From: an uncultured Eubacteriaceae bacterium
Lineage (GTDB): Bacteria > Bacillota > Clostridia > Oscillospirales > Acutalibacteraceae
Assembly (NCBI GenBank): GCA_937905915.1
Contig: CALCVR010000076.1
Span: 1-11,587 of the forward strand
Direction of reading: 5' to 3'
DNA length: 11,587 bases
Part shown: piece by piece, positions 1 through 7,701 of the stretch
How the letters are laid out: every line of letters begins with the position of its first letter
Numbering within the stretch: the stretch's first letter is position 1
The notes under the pieces: generated by a model
Databases searched by the model: none
The model's input: the letters and a program-made list of their open reading frames with translations, nothing else
Told to the model about the DNA's origin: nothing
Position numbers and translations under genes: made by a program

Positions 1-1
1 C

Positions 2-883
2 ACTTGGGCCGATGAAGATATTTTCCCTGAACAGATGTTAAAGCATGCCGCCGAGAGCTTAATGGCTGAAAAGCAGATGCTTAACTTGGGAGGTGAAGAT
101 CGTAAGCATGCCTCTATGCTGAAAATTTTACAAACCGCTCTAAAGCAAAAACGATTCCACATTTACCTCCAGCCTAAGGCAGAGGTGTCTACAGGAAAGA
201 TCAAAGGGGCTGAGGCCCTTATCCGTTATATGGACGATCAATATGGCGTTATCCCGCCTGGTAAGTTTATTCCCCAGCTGGAAGAAGCCGGACTCATCCG
301 ATATATCGACTTCTTCGTGTTGGAAGAGGTATGCAAAACACTGCAACGATGGAAGCGCAATGGTTTTCCATTGTTCCCCATTTCTCTCAACTTCTCTCGC
401 GCCACATTGCTGGAAAAGGATGTGGTGTGCCGCATCAACCAAATCAGCGATCACTATGGAGTGGACCGCTCTCTTTTGGAAATTGAAATTACAGAATCCA
501 TTGGCGATATGGAACGACGTATTCTTTCTGACATCAGTGAGGCAATTATACAGGATGGATATCGCCTGTCCCTAGACGACTTTGGTTCCAAATACAGCAA
601 TCTCGCAATTTTGTCGTCCTTACAGCTGAGTGAATTGAAGATCGATAAAAGCATCATCAATGATCTCTATTCGAATCCAAACACCCGCCTTGTTGTAGAG
701 AATCTGATTCACATCTGCCGTCAACTGGGGATCGATAGTGTAGCGGAGGGTGTGGAAGAGCAAGAACAACTTCAGGTCCTTAGTTCCATGGGTTGTACGT
801 ATGCTCAAGGATATCTCTATAATAAACCTATTCCAGTCAAAGACTTTGAGCGAAAATACATCCATTGTCATCTTATGTTTTAA
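2..883 (+). CDS. EAL-domain cyclic-di-GMP phosphodiesterase, C-terminal part (5' end outside window)
   Basis: EAL domains hydrolyse cyclic-di-GMP to linear pGpG in the cytoplasm. The frame is open from base 2, so the gene begins upstream. The 11 codons before the first ATG (base 35), and the residues just after it, read like the end of a GGDEF-type domain, suggesting a GGDEF-EAL hybrid. Numbering from the Met at base 35, the EAL domain covers about 30-275: QPK at 46-48, EALIR at 60-64, N119, E151 and E154 in EITE, D181-D182 in DDFG, K202, E238 in AEGVE and Q258 in QGY. These match the metal- and substrate-binding residues of active EAL enzymes, so hydrolysis is likely. Loop 6 reads DDFGSKYSN where DDFGTGYSS is usual, so a Gly is replaced by Lys. 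No membrane segment is visible in this part; any sensory domain lies upstream. A strong terminator follows the stop. Confidence 0.93.
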   Translation, partial: TWADEDIFPEQMLKHAAESLMAEKQMLNLGGEDRKHASMLKILQTALKQKRFHIYLQPKAEVSTGKIKGAEALIRYMDDQYGVIPPGKFIPQLEEAGLIRYIDFFVLEEVCKTLQRWKRNGFPLFPISLNFSRATLLEKDVVCRINQISDHYGVDRSLLEIEITESIGDMERRILSDISEAIIQDGYRLSLDDFGSKYSNLAILSSLQLSELKIDKSIINDLYSNPNTRLVVENLIHICRQLGIDSVAEGVEEQEQLQVLSSMGCTYAQGYLYNKPIPVKDFERKYIHCHLMF

Positions 884-897
884 CTTTCTAAAGCCGA

Positions 898-955
898 TAA
901 AAGGAGCCCATATAGGATTTTTGGAATCAATCCTATATGGGCTCCTTTTATATTT
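898..955 (+). terminator. Intrinsic terminator after the EAL gene
   Basis: The arms at 898-919 and 929-950 are perfectly complementary over 22 bp, with a 9-base loop, and a T-rich tail (951-958) follows. The left arm begins with A residues, so the hairpin could also work on the minus strand. It starts 14 bases after the EAL stop codon and insulates the A+T-rich region and the mannosidase gene from upstream transcription. Confidence 0.92.
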
Positions 956-1324
956 TTCATTTAAAAATATAGTCTATTTCACTTTTACAAAGTTGTTGCA
1001 TTTTCTTACTTTAGTATAAGAGCCAAGCAAAAAACATTCTTAAAATTCATTACAATAAAGTTTTTTCTTTGTTATGTTGTTCTTTGATCTATTCACCAAA
1101 ATTAAAAAATCAAAACTACATCGTTTTTTCTTTTATTTTTTTGAAAAATAGACGTTTATTTCTAAAGAATATGTAATTTAATTCTAATATATGCATTTAT
1201 ATTCTATTTTAACTGTTTTTCTTTTTGATTGGTATGTATTCACAAATTTTAATTCAAATTAAAAAGTGTTTTTCGGGAAATTAATTGATTTTAATATATC
1301 AAATTCCCTAAAAATCTAAATATA

Positions 1325-1378
1325 TTACAGTATTGTAAAAGATTTTACAGTGTTAATTTTTAGGAATTATATTATAAT
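1325..1378 (+). promoter_or_regulatory. Candidate operator palindrome with a downstream -10-like box
   Basis: Bases 1334-1349 form a perfect palindrome, TGTAAAA-GA-TTTTACA. It overlaps a direct repeat, TTACAGTATT at 1325-1334 and TTACAGTGTT at 1345-1354, spaced 20 bp or about two helical turns. A perfect TATAAT lies at 1373-1378, but there is no good -35 box at the matching distance. The arrangement resembles a regulator site over a promoter that would give a leader of roughly 350 bases. The region is so A+T-rich that the TATAAT alone means little; the palindrome is the stronger part. Confidence 0.3.
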
Positions 1379-1685
1379 AATCTGTGATAGCCTTTAAAAT
1401 ATTGATTTACTGCATATGAGTGCATATTACTATTTTTCTAGTTGTTCTATTAAAATTAAAAAATTATATGCTAAAAAGTAGACAATATTCTGTAATCTAA
1501 AAATCATTACAAAAAAGAAAAATGATTTCGATTTTTACCCATGTGTTTTTTACGGCATCCTTATTCCAAAGGCCGTAAAGATATGAAACAAGATAAGCAG
1601 GAGGTGAAAAGGGAAAGGAGGCTATAGCGGACAAGCCCAATCCGCTAAAAAATCCATTTTCTGCAAATAAAAGAGCCAACTCATA

Positions 1686-1717
1686 GAAGACAAAAGTAGT
1701 CTTCGCAAAATTTTGTC
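1686..1717 (+). promoter_or_regulatory. Overlapping alternative hairpins just before the mannosidase ribosome binding site
   Basis: GAAGAC (1686-1691) can pair with GTCTTC (1699-1704) around a 7-base loop. Alternatively GACAAAA (1689-1695) can pair with TTTTGTC (1711-1717). The two pairings share 1689-1691 and exclude each other. The second ends 6 bases before the Shine-Dalgarno sequence, so switching could affect translation. Short stems such as these can arise by chance. Confidence 0.22.
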
Positions 1718-1723
1718 AGAAAA

Positions 1724-1738
1724 GAGGAGAGTACCTTG
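1724..1738 (+). promoter_or_regulatory. Ribosome binding site that fixes the TTG start of the mannosidase
   Basis: GAGGAG at 1724-1729 lies 6 bases before TTG at 1736-1738. Starting here gives a textbook signal peptide with a basic n-region (KRSKRK). The next in-frame ATG is codon 18, inside the hydrophobic core, and would destroy that signal. TTG is therefore preferred over any ATG. Confidence 0.85.
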
Positions 1739-4700
1739 AAGAGAAGCAAACGTAAGTCTCTTATAGCGCTTGTTCTTTCTGCCACGATGTTAGTGCCGGC
1801 GCTGGGGATCAACGCTTCCGCTAAAGTGGAGCTTGATTCAAGCTTCCAGCTTTACATGATTCCCAACACGCATCTTGACACTGCATGGCAGTGGCCGTAC
1901 CAGCACACGGCCGACAACTATTTAAGAAACATGTACGGCAACCAGATTTCCGCTTTGGAAAGCAATCCCGACTACAAGTACACCACTTCGGCCTCTGCGC
2001 ACTATCAGTGGATCAAAGACTATTACAATGAGGACAATCCCATCGAAGATCAACGGTATTGGGAAAGACTCAAAGTCCTGATCGAAAACGGCCAGTGGGA
2101 CATCACCGGCGGCCAGGTGGTCGAGCCGGACCTGAATATCCCCAACGGTGAAGCTTTGGTCCGTCAGAGCCTCTACGCCCAGCACTTCTTTGAAGAAGAG
2201 TTCGGCGAGGACAACGTACCCACCGCCGGTATGGTTCCCGATGTGTTCGGCTTCTCCGGCCAGATGCCGCAGATCCTGTACAAATCCGGCATGCCCTACT
2301 TTGTAACCAGTAAGATCAACTGGAACGAATCCACCGGCCAAGGCGGATCCAGCGATTCTTACCGGGACCGCAACGACGGCAACAGAGGCCGTGATTCCGA
2401 CATTTTGAACTGGCGCGCTATCGATGGCGAAACTGATGTTCTCGCCTACCTGCTCTACAATGACTACAACAACACCGATACAGGCAGTGCTGTCCAAAAG
2501 ATCTTTGATCAGAACTGGCAGGAAGGCAAAGAGACCGGCGTTAAGAGAGCCATGGCCTTTTACGGCGGCGGCGACATGGGCCAGGGTCTGGCCGGCGGCG
2601 GCAACGACAACTACGAATATGTCGCCAAAGTTGACGAAAGCACCCCTGTCGACGTTAAGATGGGCACCGTCACCGAGTACTTCGACGATGTTACCGCCAA
2701 TGAAGACTTGAGCAAACTGCGCACCTATGAAGGTGAAATGTATCTGGAATATCACCGCGGCACATACACCACATGGGCCCGCATGAAGAAGTACAACCGT
2801 GACAACGAGATCTTGGGCGAAAGCGCTGAAAAAGCTGCTACCCTTGGTTTCTACACCAATTCCACCCCCAACAACGGTTCTGACAAAATTCAGGATGCTT
2901 GGGAAAAGGTTCTGCTTAACCAAATGCACGATGTACTGCCCGGCTCTGCTTTGGCCTACCAGTACTATGTGACATTTAACCAGCACGAACTGGCCGCCAA
3001 CCTGTTCAACGGCGTGCGCGACAACGCCCTGGGCGCGCTGGCATACCGCGCCGACACCGATGTATCCGGCAAGCCGGTGTTCGTCTACAACGACCTCTCC
3101 TGGGCGCGTGACGGCGAAGTCACCGTGAAGCTGGAATATGACCAGGCCCCGCCCAGCAGCGTGGTGGTTTATGACGGTGAAACCCCCATTTATCCCACCA
3201 ACATCGCCCGCGATGAGGAGAAGAACACTTTGGACGTAACCTTTATGGCCACCGACGTCCCTGCCATCGGCTACAAAGTGTTTGATGTGAGATCAGAGAC
3301 AGCTGGTTCCCACACTACCCCCCTTAAGGTCGACGAGGAAAATCTGACCTTTGAAAACAACTACATCAAGATGAAGATCAATCCCGAGACCGGTTACATC
3401 TCCAGCCTTCAGTATCGGGACGGTGATTCCTGGCGCGAGACCTTTGCACAGAACGTCGGCACAGAAGGCGCCGAACTCCATGTGTACAAAGACACCGAAG
3501 TCCGTCCTCCCCAAAACTTTGACGTTTGGGAACTGAACGCTTCTGAGATGAACAAAGAGCCCGACTGGATCGTAGACGGCGCTCCCAAATCCATCTCTAT
3601 CGTGGAAAACACTCCTGAAAAGGTCACTGTACGTGTCGTCAAAGAGTGGAGCGGCTCTGAAATCGCTCAGGATATGACCTTGTATGCCGACAGCGACCGT
3701 GTGGATGTCCATCTGGCCGCCGATTGGTATCAGCAGAAACGTCTGCTCAAAGTTTCCTTCCCCATCCTGGCCGACGCCGATGTGGCCACTTATGAAACCT
3801 CCTACGGCGCTATCGAGCGTCCCACCGACCGTTTGAACGCCTTTGAAAAGGCACGTTATGAAGTTCCCGGCCATAAGTGGATGGACGTCACCGATAACAG
3901 CGGCGAATACGGCGTCAGCATCCTCAATGACGCCAAATATGGTTTCGACTCCCTGCGCAGAACCCTGGGCGGCACCACCTTCGTGCGTTCTCGCATCACG
4001 GTAGCCCGTACCCCCAGAGCACAGTCCTGGGCTCCTTCCGGCCCCTCCAGCTCCCACAGCTCCACCTGGACCCCCTACACTTCTTACGTTGTGGACAGCG
4101 GCACACATGAGTTCAACTACTCCATCTATCCTCACAGCGGCAGCTGGAAAGATTCTGAGACTGTCAACGAAGCGCAGGAACTCAACTATCCCATGACCGC
4201 TTTTGAGGCTCCCAAGGGCGCCAGCAACGGCCTTGGTTCTTCCGAATCCTTTGCAAGCTCTGACAAATCCAACGTCATCATCAGCGCCCTGAAGAATCAG
4301 AACGATACCCCCAACGACAATAACACCGTTGTGGTCCGCGTTTACGAGTCCAGCGGCAGAGATACCGGCGATGTTACCATCACCCTTCCCGGCAACATCG
4401 AAAGCGCCAAAGAAGTCAACATGCTCGAGCATGACTTCGACAAAGACTTCTACGAAGATTATCAGGAAAAGGATCTGAAGATCGACGGCAATAAGATCAC
4501 CTTTGACATCGGCAAATTTGAGATCCTGACCATTGAAGCCAAACTGACTCCTTCCGAACTGGAAGCTCTCACCGTCCCGCAGGAAAATGTGGCTCTGTCC
4601 TATGACCAGCGCGCCACCTCCTCCAAGTCCAACCGCACCGATTACTGGATCGACGGCGACGGAACCAGCGAGAATCCCGGCAAATCCATGCCTGAAATCC

Positions 4701-7501
4701 AGTGGCCTGCCGACGGCATCGACTACCAGGGCATCAACTTCAGCATGGGCCCCAAGGATGCCAATAATGTCATGTCCGCCAACGGCTCCACCCTGGACGT
4801 CAATGCTGCCGATAACTACGGCAAGGCTTACATTGTGGGCTTTGCAACCGGTGACGATATGGCTTCGGCTTCCGGCGACTTCACCGTTACTTACGAAGAT
4901 GGTTCCACCACTTCCAAGAACATCAAGTTCAGCAATTGGCAGACCGACCTCTCCGGATGGGATCGCGAAGCTTGGATCGACAACAAACCCTATGTTTACG
5001 ACACCATCGCCCACTTTAACACCCACTATCATCAGACCCACGGCACTACTGGCAGCAGGGGTTATACCGCTATCATGATGGAATGCCACAACTACATGTT
5101 CCTCTATGACATTGACATCGATGATGCCAAGGCTGTGAAGAGCATCACCCTGCCCGACAATGCCAACATGAAGATCGCCGCCATCACACTGGCCAATCCT
5201 GTGGATGGCTACGGCAAAGTGTATGATTCTTCCAAGGCCGACGACTGGACCTTTGAGGCTCCCACCCCCGACGCTCCTCAGAACGTTGTGGCTTCCTATG
5301 AGCCTGGAACCAATCCTCCCTACAGCAACTTCGTCATCTCCTGGGATAAGGCTGAAAACGCAGTCAAATATAGGATCCACTATGGCACCTCCCCCGACTT
5401 TGTGCCGGACAAGTCCAACCTCCTGGCTGAACAGGGCGGCCTGAGCTACACCCATACCTCCCCCAGCATCCTGGGCCCCGACGCTATGTCTGGCAAAGGT
5501 CAGCTGTATTACAAAGTGGTAGCCATCGGCAAGGCCAGCAACCTGTCTGAACCTTCTAAGGCTTCCAACGCCATCGCCCCGCAGTACATCGACTACGCAC
5601 AGAACAACAGCAGAGTGACCGTCAGCGGCCAGACCAATGCCAACGAGGCCGGTTCCAAAGCTGTGGACGGCAGCCTGTCCTCCAAGTGGTGCCAGACCGG
5701 CATCAGCGCCAACAATCCTGCTTGGATGCGTATTGATCTGACCGGCGAAGAGGGTAAAACCATTAATGTCAACCGTTTTGACCTGTACCATGCCGGAGCC
5801 GGCGGTGAGCAGACCAGCGCCAATACCGGAGCTTACACCATTGAGTACAGCGCTGACAGCACCAACGGCACCGACGGCACCTGGACCAAGGTTGTCGACG
5901 TGACCAACAACAAAGATTCCATCACTTCCCATGTCCTGGAGAGCGGAGTTGACGCCCGCTGGATCCGCCTTACCGTCACAAAGCCGGAGGCTACTCCTTG
6001 GACCAACGCCGTTCGCCTTTACGAGTTCAAGGTAATGGGCACAAACACCAGCTTCACCAAGCCCGCTCCTGTGTCCACCGCTGATAATGCGGCCATCGCA
6101 ATGTCTGCTAACGACCAGAATGAACTGAATCTGGCTGTATCCTACGACTACTACAACGAAGCAAACGACACCAATCCTGGTACCAAGACCGAAGGCAATA
6201 CTCAGTTTAAGTGGTACAAGAAGTTCACCGATGCTTATGGCGATGTGTATGCCTCCATCCCCGGCGCAACCTCCAAAGAGCTTACGCAGCCTTTGGGCGA
6301 TATCAACCTGGTAACTTCCTACCGCTGCGACATCACCATCTATGACAGCGACGGAACCAAGGGCGAAACCGTTTCTGTTGAAATCGATTCCCCCATCTCC
6401 ACTGCGAAAAACGCCGAGATCAAGGCTACTGCCATCCCGGGTAATCAGATGGAATTCACTGCTAACTATGACTACTACAATTCCATTAACGACACCAGCC
6501 CCGGCACCAAGGTGGAGGGCGACACCCAGTTCAAGTGGTACAAGCTGATCAATGACGAGTACGTCGAGATTGAAGGTGCCAACGCCAAGACTTTGGTTCA
6601 GACAAACGCAGAAGCACGCGAAGCCGAAGCCTATAAGTGCGAAATCACCGTTTACGACAACGACGGAACACAAGGTAAGACCGTCTCCGCCGAAGTGAAT
6701 ACCTACGTCAACATGCTGCTCGGCGCCAAAGTAACCGAGGAAACCTCCACCAACGATTCCGCCAAGAAGCTGGTCGACGGCAACTACGGCACAAAATGGG
6801 ACGTTGTCACCGCCAACGAAAATCCCGGCCCCTGCCCGCACCACGCTATCCTGGATATGGGCGAGGTCAAGAGCATTGACAAGATCAAGGTCTTCCACGC
6901 CAACTCCCATCCTTCCCAGGCTTACGACGAGAATCCTCTCATCGCAACCTATGACTTCGACGTAAGCTACAGCGTTGACGGCCAGAACTGGACTACCACC
7001 GAAATCCGCGCCAATACCGATCCGGTCACCGTCATCGACTTGGGCAAGACTGTGGAAGCACGCTATGTGAAGATCTACGTCATCACTCCCAACGCTGGTA
7101 CAGAGGAAAATGGATTCGATACCCAGTATAAGGCCATCCGAATCCTGGAAATTGAAGCGCTGCAGAGCATCACAGAGGACATCGCCGAATCCGGACCGGT
7201 TACCCTGTACGAGCGCGACCAGAAGTTGGATTCCTTCGATGCCGCTAAGGGCAAAACAGTTAATGTTAAGGTCAATACCAACGCTGCCTACCAGGGCAAG
7301 GTCAACGTGGTCGCCGCTACTTATAGCGACAGCGGCGCTCTGTTGAATATCAAGTCGGTGGCCGTGGATGTGGATGAGACCGGCGCCATTGACTGCACTT
7401 TGTCTGATTTCGCAGTTTCCCAAGACGCCGCTAAGATGAACGTCTTCTTCTGGGCCGCCGATACACAGGCCCCCATCTCCGAAGCCATTTTAGTTGGCTA
7501 A
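1736..7501 (+). CDS. Secreted multidomain GH38 alpha-mannosidase (1921 aa)
   Basis: GH38 enzymes are zinc-dependent retaining alpha-mannosidases. A signal peptide covers residues 1-29, with likely cleavage after ASA. The GH38 catalytic domain (about 38-325) shows NTHLDTAW with zinc ligands H46 and D48, and PDVFGFS with D169 as nucleophile and ligand. D280 in YGGGD is a possible acid/base. The middle domain (about 326-430) has YLEYHRGTYTTWAR and NQMHDVLPGS, with H398 as the fourth ligand. The GH38 C-terminal beta domains reach about 940. Then come an unidentified domain (about 955-1160), FN3 (1177-1283), an F5/8 type C-like domain (1286-1435), two Ig-like repeats (1446-1658), a second F5/8 type C-like domain (1658-1808) and a C-terminal beta domain (1820-1921). 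No LPXTG or S-layer motif is seen, so it is probably released or loosely attached. Likely substrates are mannose-bearing N-glycans or mannans (inference). Terminators on both sides suggest a single-gene unit. Most GH38 enzymes are about half this length. Confidence 0.95.
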   Translation: MKRSKRKSLIALVLSATMLVPALGINASAKVELDSSFQLYMIPNTHLDTAWQWPYQHTADNYLRNMYGNQISALESNPDYKYTTSASAHYQWIKDYYNEDNPIEDQRYWERLKVLIENGQWDITGGQVVEPDLNIPNGEALVRQSLYAQHFFEEEFGEDNVPTAGMVPDVFGFSGQMPQILYKSGMPYFVTSKINWNESTGQGGSSDSYRDRNDGNRGRDSDILNWRAIDGETDVLAYLLYNDYNNTDTGSAVQKIFDQNWQEGKETGVKRAMAFYGGGDMGQGLAGGGNDNYEYVAKVDESTPVDVKMGTVTEYFDDVTANEDLSKLRTYEGEMYLEYHRGTYTTWARMKKYNRDNEILGESAEKAATLGFYTNSTPNNGSDKIQDAWEKVLLNQMHDVLPGSALAYQYYVTFNQHELAANLFNGVRDNALGALAYRADTDVSGKPVFVYNDLSWARDGEVTVKLEYDQAPPSSVVVYDGETPIYPTNIARDEEKNTLDVTFMATDVPAIGYKVFDVRSETAGSHTTPLKVDEENLTFENNYIKMKINPETGYISSLQYRDGDSWRETFAQNVGTEGAELHVYKDTEVRPPQNFDVWELNASEMNKEPDWIVDGAPKSISIVENTPEKVTVRVVKEWSGSEIAQDMTLYADSDRVDVHLAADWYQQKRLLKVSFPILADADVATYETSYGAIERPTDRLNAFEKARYEVPGHKWMDVTDNSGEYGVSILNDAKYGFDSLRRTLGGTTFVRSRITVARTPRAQSWAPSGPSSSHSSTWTPYTSYVVDSGTHEFNYSIYPHSGSWKDSETVNEAQELNYPMTAFEAPKGASNGLGSSESFASSDKSNVIISALKNQNDTPNDNNTVVVRVYESSGRDTGDVTITLPGNIESAKEVNMLEHDFDKDFYEDYQEKDLKIDGNKITFDIGKFEILTIEAKLTPSELEALTVPQENVALSYDQRATSSKSNRTDYWIDGDGTSENPGKSMPEIQWPADGIDYQGINFSMGPKDANNVMSANGSTLDVNAADNYGKAYIVGFATGDDMASASGDFTVTYEDGSTTSKNIKFSNWQTDLSGWDREAWIDNKPYVYDTIAHFNTHYHQTHGTTGSRGYTAIMMECHNYMFLYDIDIDDAKAVKSITLPDNANMKIAAITLANPVDGYGKVYDSSKADDWTFEAPTPDAPQNVVASYEPGTNPPYSNFVISWDKAENAVKYRIHYGTSPDFVPDKSNLLAEQGGLSYTHTSPSILGPDAMSGKGQLYYKVVAIGKASNLSEPSKASNAIAPQYIDYAQNNSRVTVSGQTNANEAGSKAVDGSLSSKWCQTGISANNPAWMRIDLTGEEGKTINVNRFDLYHAGAGGEQTSANTGAYTIEYSADSTNGTDGTWTKVVDVTNNKDSITSHVLESGVDARWIRLTVTKPEATPWTNAVRLYEFKVMGTNTSFTKPAPVSTADNAAIAMSANDQNELNLAVSYDYYNEANDTNPGTKTEGNTQFKWYKKFTDAYGDVYASIPGATSKELTQPLGDINLVTSYRCDITIYDSDGTKGETVSVEIDSPISTAKNAEIKATAIPGNQMEFTANYDYYNSINDTSPGTKVEGDTQFKWYKLINDEYVEIEGANAKTLVQTNAEAREAEAYKCEITVYDNDGTQGKTVSAEVNTYVNMLLGAKVTEETSTNDSAKKLVDGNYGTKWDVVTANENPGPCPHHAILDMGEVKSIDKIKVFHANSHPSQAYDENPLIATYDFDVSYSVDGQNWTTTEIRANTDPVTVIDLGKTVEARYVKIYVITPNAGTEENGFDTQYKAIRILEIEALQSITEDIAESGPVTLYERDQKLDSFDAAKGKTVNVKVNTNAAYQGKVNVVAATYSDSGALLNIKSVAVDVDETGAIDCTLSDFAVSQDAAKMNVFFWAADTQAPISEAILVG
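6071..6709 (+). repeat. Tandem pair of Ig-like repeats within the mannosidase
   Basis: Residues 1446-1553 (bases 6071-6394) and 1554-1658 (6395-6709) are two copies of a domain of about 105 residues. Both contain YDYYN, then NDT, PGTK, and TQFKWYK in the same order and spacing. Both also have a Cys-containing strand (SYRCDITIYDSDGT and AYKCEITVYDNDGT), as in extracellular Ig-like folds. The DNA of the two copies differs at many synonymous sites, so the duplication is old and selected at protein level. They probably act as a spacer between the two flanking F5/8 type C-like modules. Confidence 0.88.
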
Positions 7502-7541
7502 TGCTTGCTATTGTCCGTTCATAGCATGATGATTTAAAGCT

Positions 7542-7587
7542 AGGGGGAAACTTTTTCATACGACGAAAAAGTTTCCCCCTCCTTTTT
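7542..7587 (+). terminator. Intrinsic terminator after the mannosidase gene
   Basis: Arms at 7542-7557 and 7565-7580 are perfectly complementary over 16 bp with a 7-base loop. They are followed by CC and a run of T residues. The hairpin starts 41 bases after the stop codon and separates the mannosidase from the paralogue pair downstream. Confidence 0.92.
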
Positions 7588-7701
7588 TCTCTTGTATTTC
7601 GCAGAACATGACAAAATATCCCACTTCTAAAACTGAAAACCTGAGCCGGGTCCAAGGCTTCCTTTTTGCAATATAGCAACTGACTATAACATAGAATCGA
7701 G

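Larger units (their letters stand above)
960..1735. other. Long non-coding interval upstream of the mannosidase gene
   Basis: No convincing gene is present. From about 960 to 1530 the sequence is extremely A+T-rich: 24 G/C were counted in 120 bases over lines 1021-1080 and 1141-1200. It holds many promoter-like hexamers by chance alone. From about 1530 to 1735 the composition becomes more balanced and several short inverted repeats appear: 1501-1508 with 1521-1528, 1549-1556 with 1572-1579, 1625-1630 with 1642-1647, and 1686-1691 with 1699-1704. The likeliest reading is a long promoter and leader region for the mannosidase gene. A decayed gene or an intergenic repeat family in the last 200 bases cannot be excluded. 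Confidence 0.6.

Noticed and set aside
750..1019. An 89-codon plus-strand frame overlapping the end of the EAL gene
   Set aside because: It runs through the EAL gene in another frame and across the terminator hairpin into A+T-rich sequence, so it is a chance frame.
1583..1627. A possible 14-codon leader peptide starting ATG AAA CAA
   Set aside because: It has only a poor ribosome binding site, no codon pattern typical of attenuation and no matching terminator.
1497..1679. A 60-codon minus-strand frame in the mannosidase leader
   Set aside because: It starts with TTG and has no Shine-Dalgarno sequence. Much of its hydrophobic look comes from A/T runs. It could be an old gene remnant, but nothing supports expression.
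1380..1735. A cyclic-di-GMP riboswitch before the mannosidase, suggested by the neighbouring EAL gene
   Set aside because: I looked for the conserved GEMM-type core and tetraloop-receptor features and did not find them. Adjacency to an EAL gene is not evidence.
1922..2986. A 354-codon minus-strand frame opposite the GH38 catalytic domain
   Set aside because: Same codon-aligned mirror effect. The sense strand carries clear catalytic motifs, and the antisense product resembles no known protein.
3293..7423. A 1376-codon open frame on the minus strand opposite the mannosidase
   Set aside because: It is exactly codon-aligned with the sense gene and stays open because the sense gene avoids TTA, CTA and TCA. 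The product is low-complexity (rich in G, V, I, D) with no recognisable domain and no ribosome binding site.
7685..7690. A full promoter made of TTGCAA (7666-7671) and TATAAC (7685-7690)
   Set aside because: The spacer is only 13 bases, too short for a normal vegetative promoter, so it is not listed as a feature.
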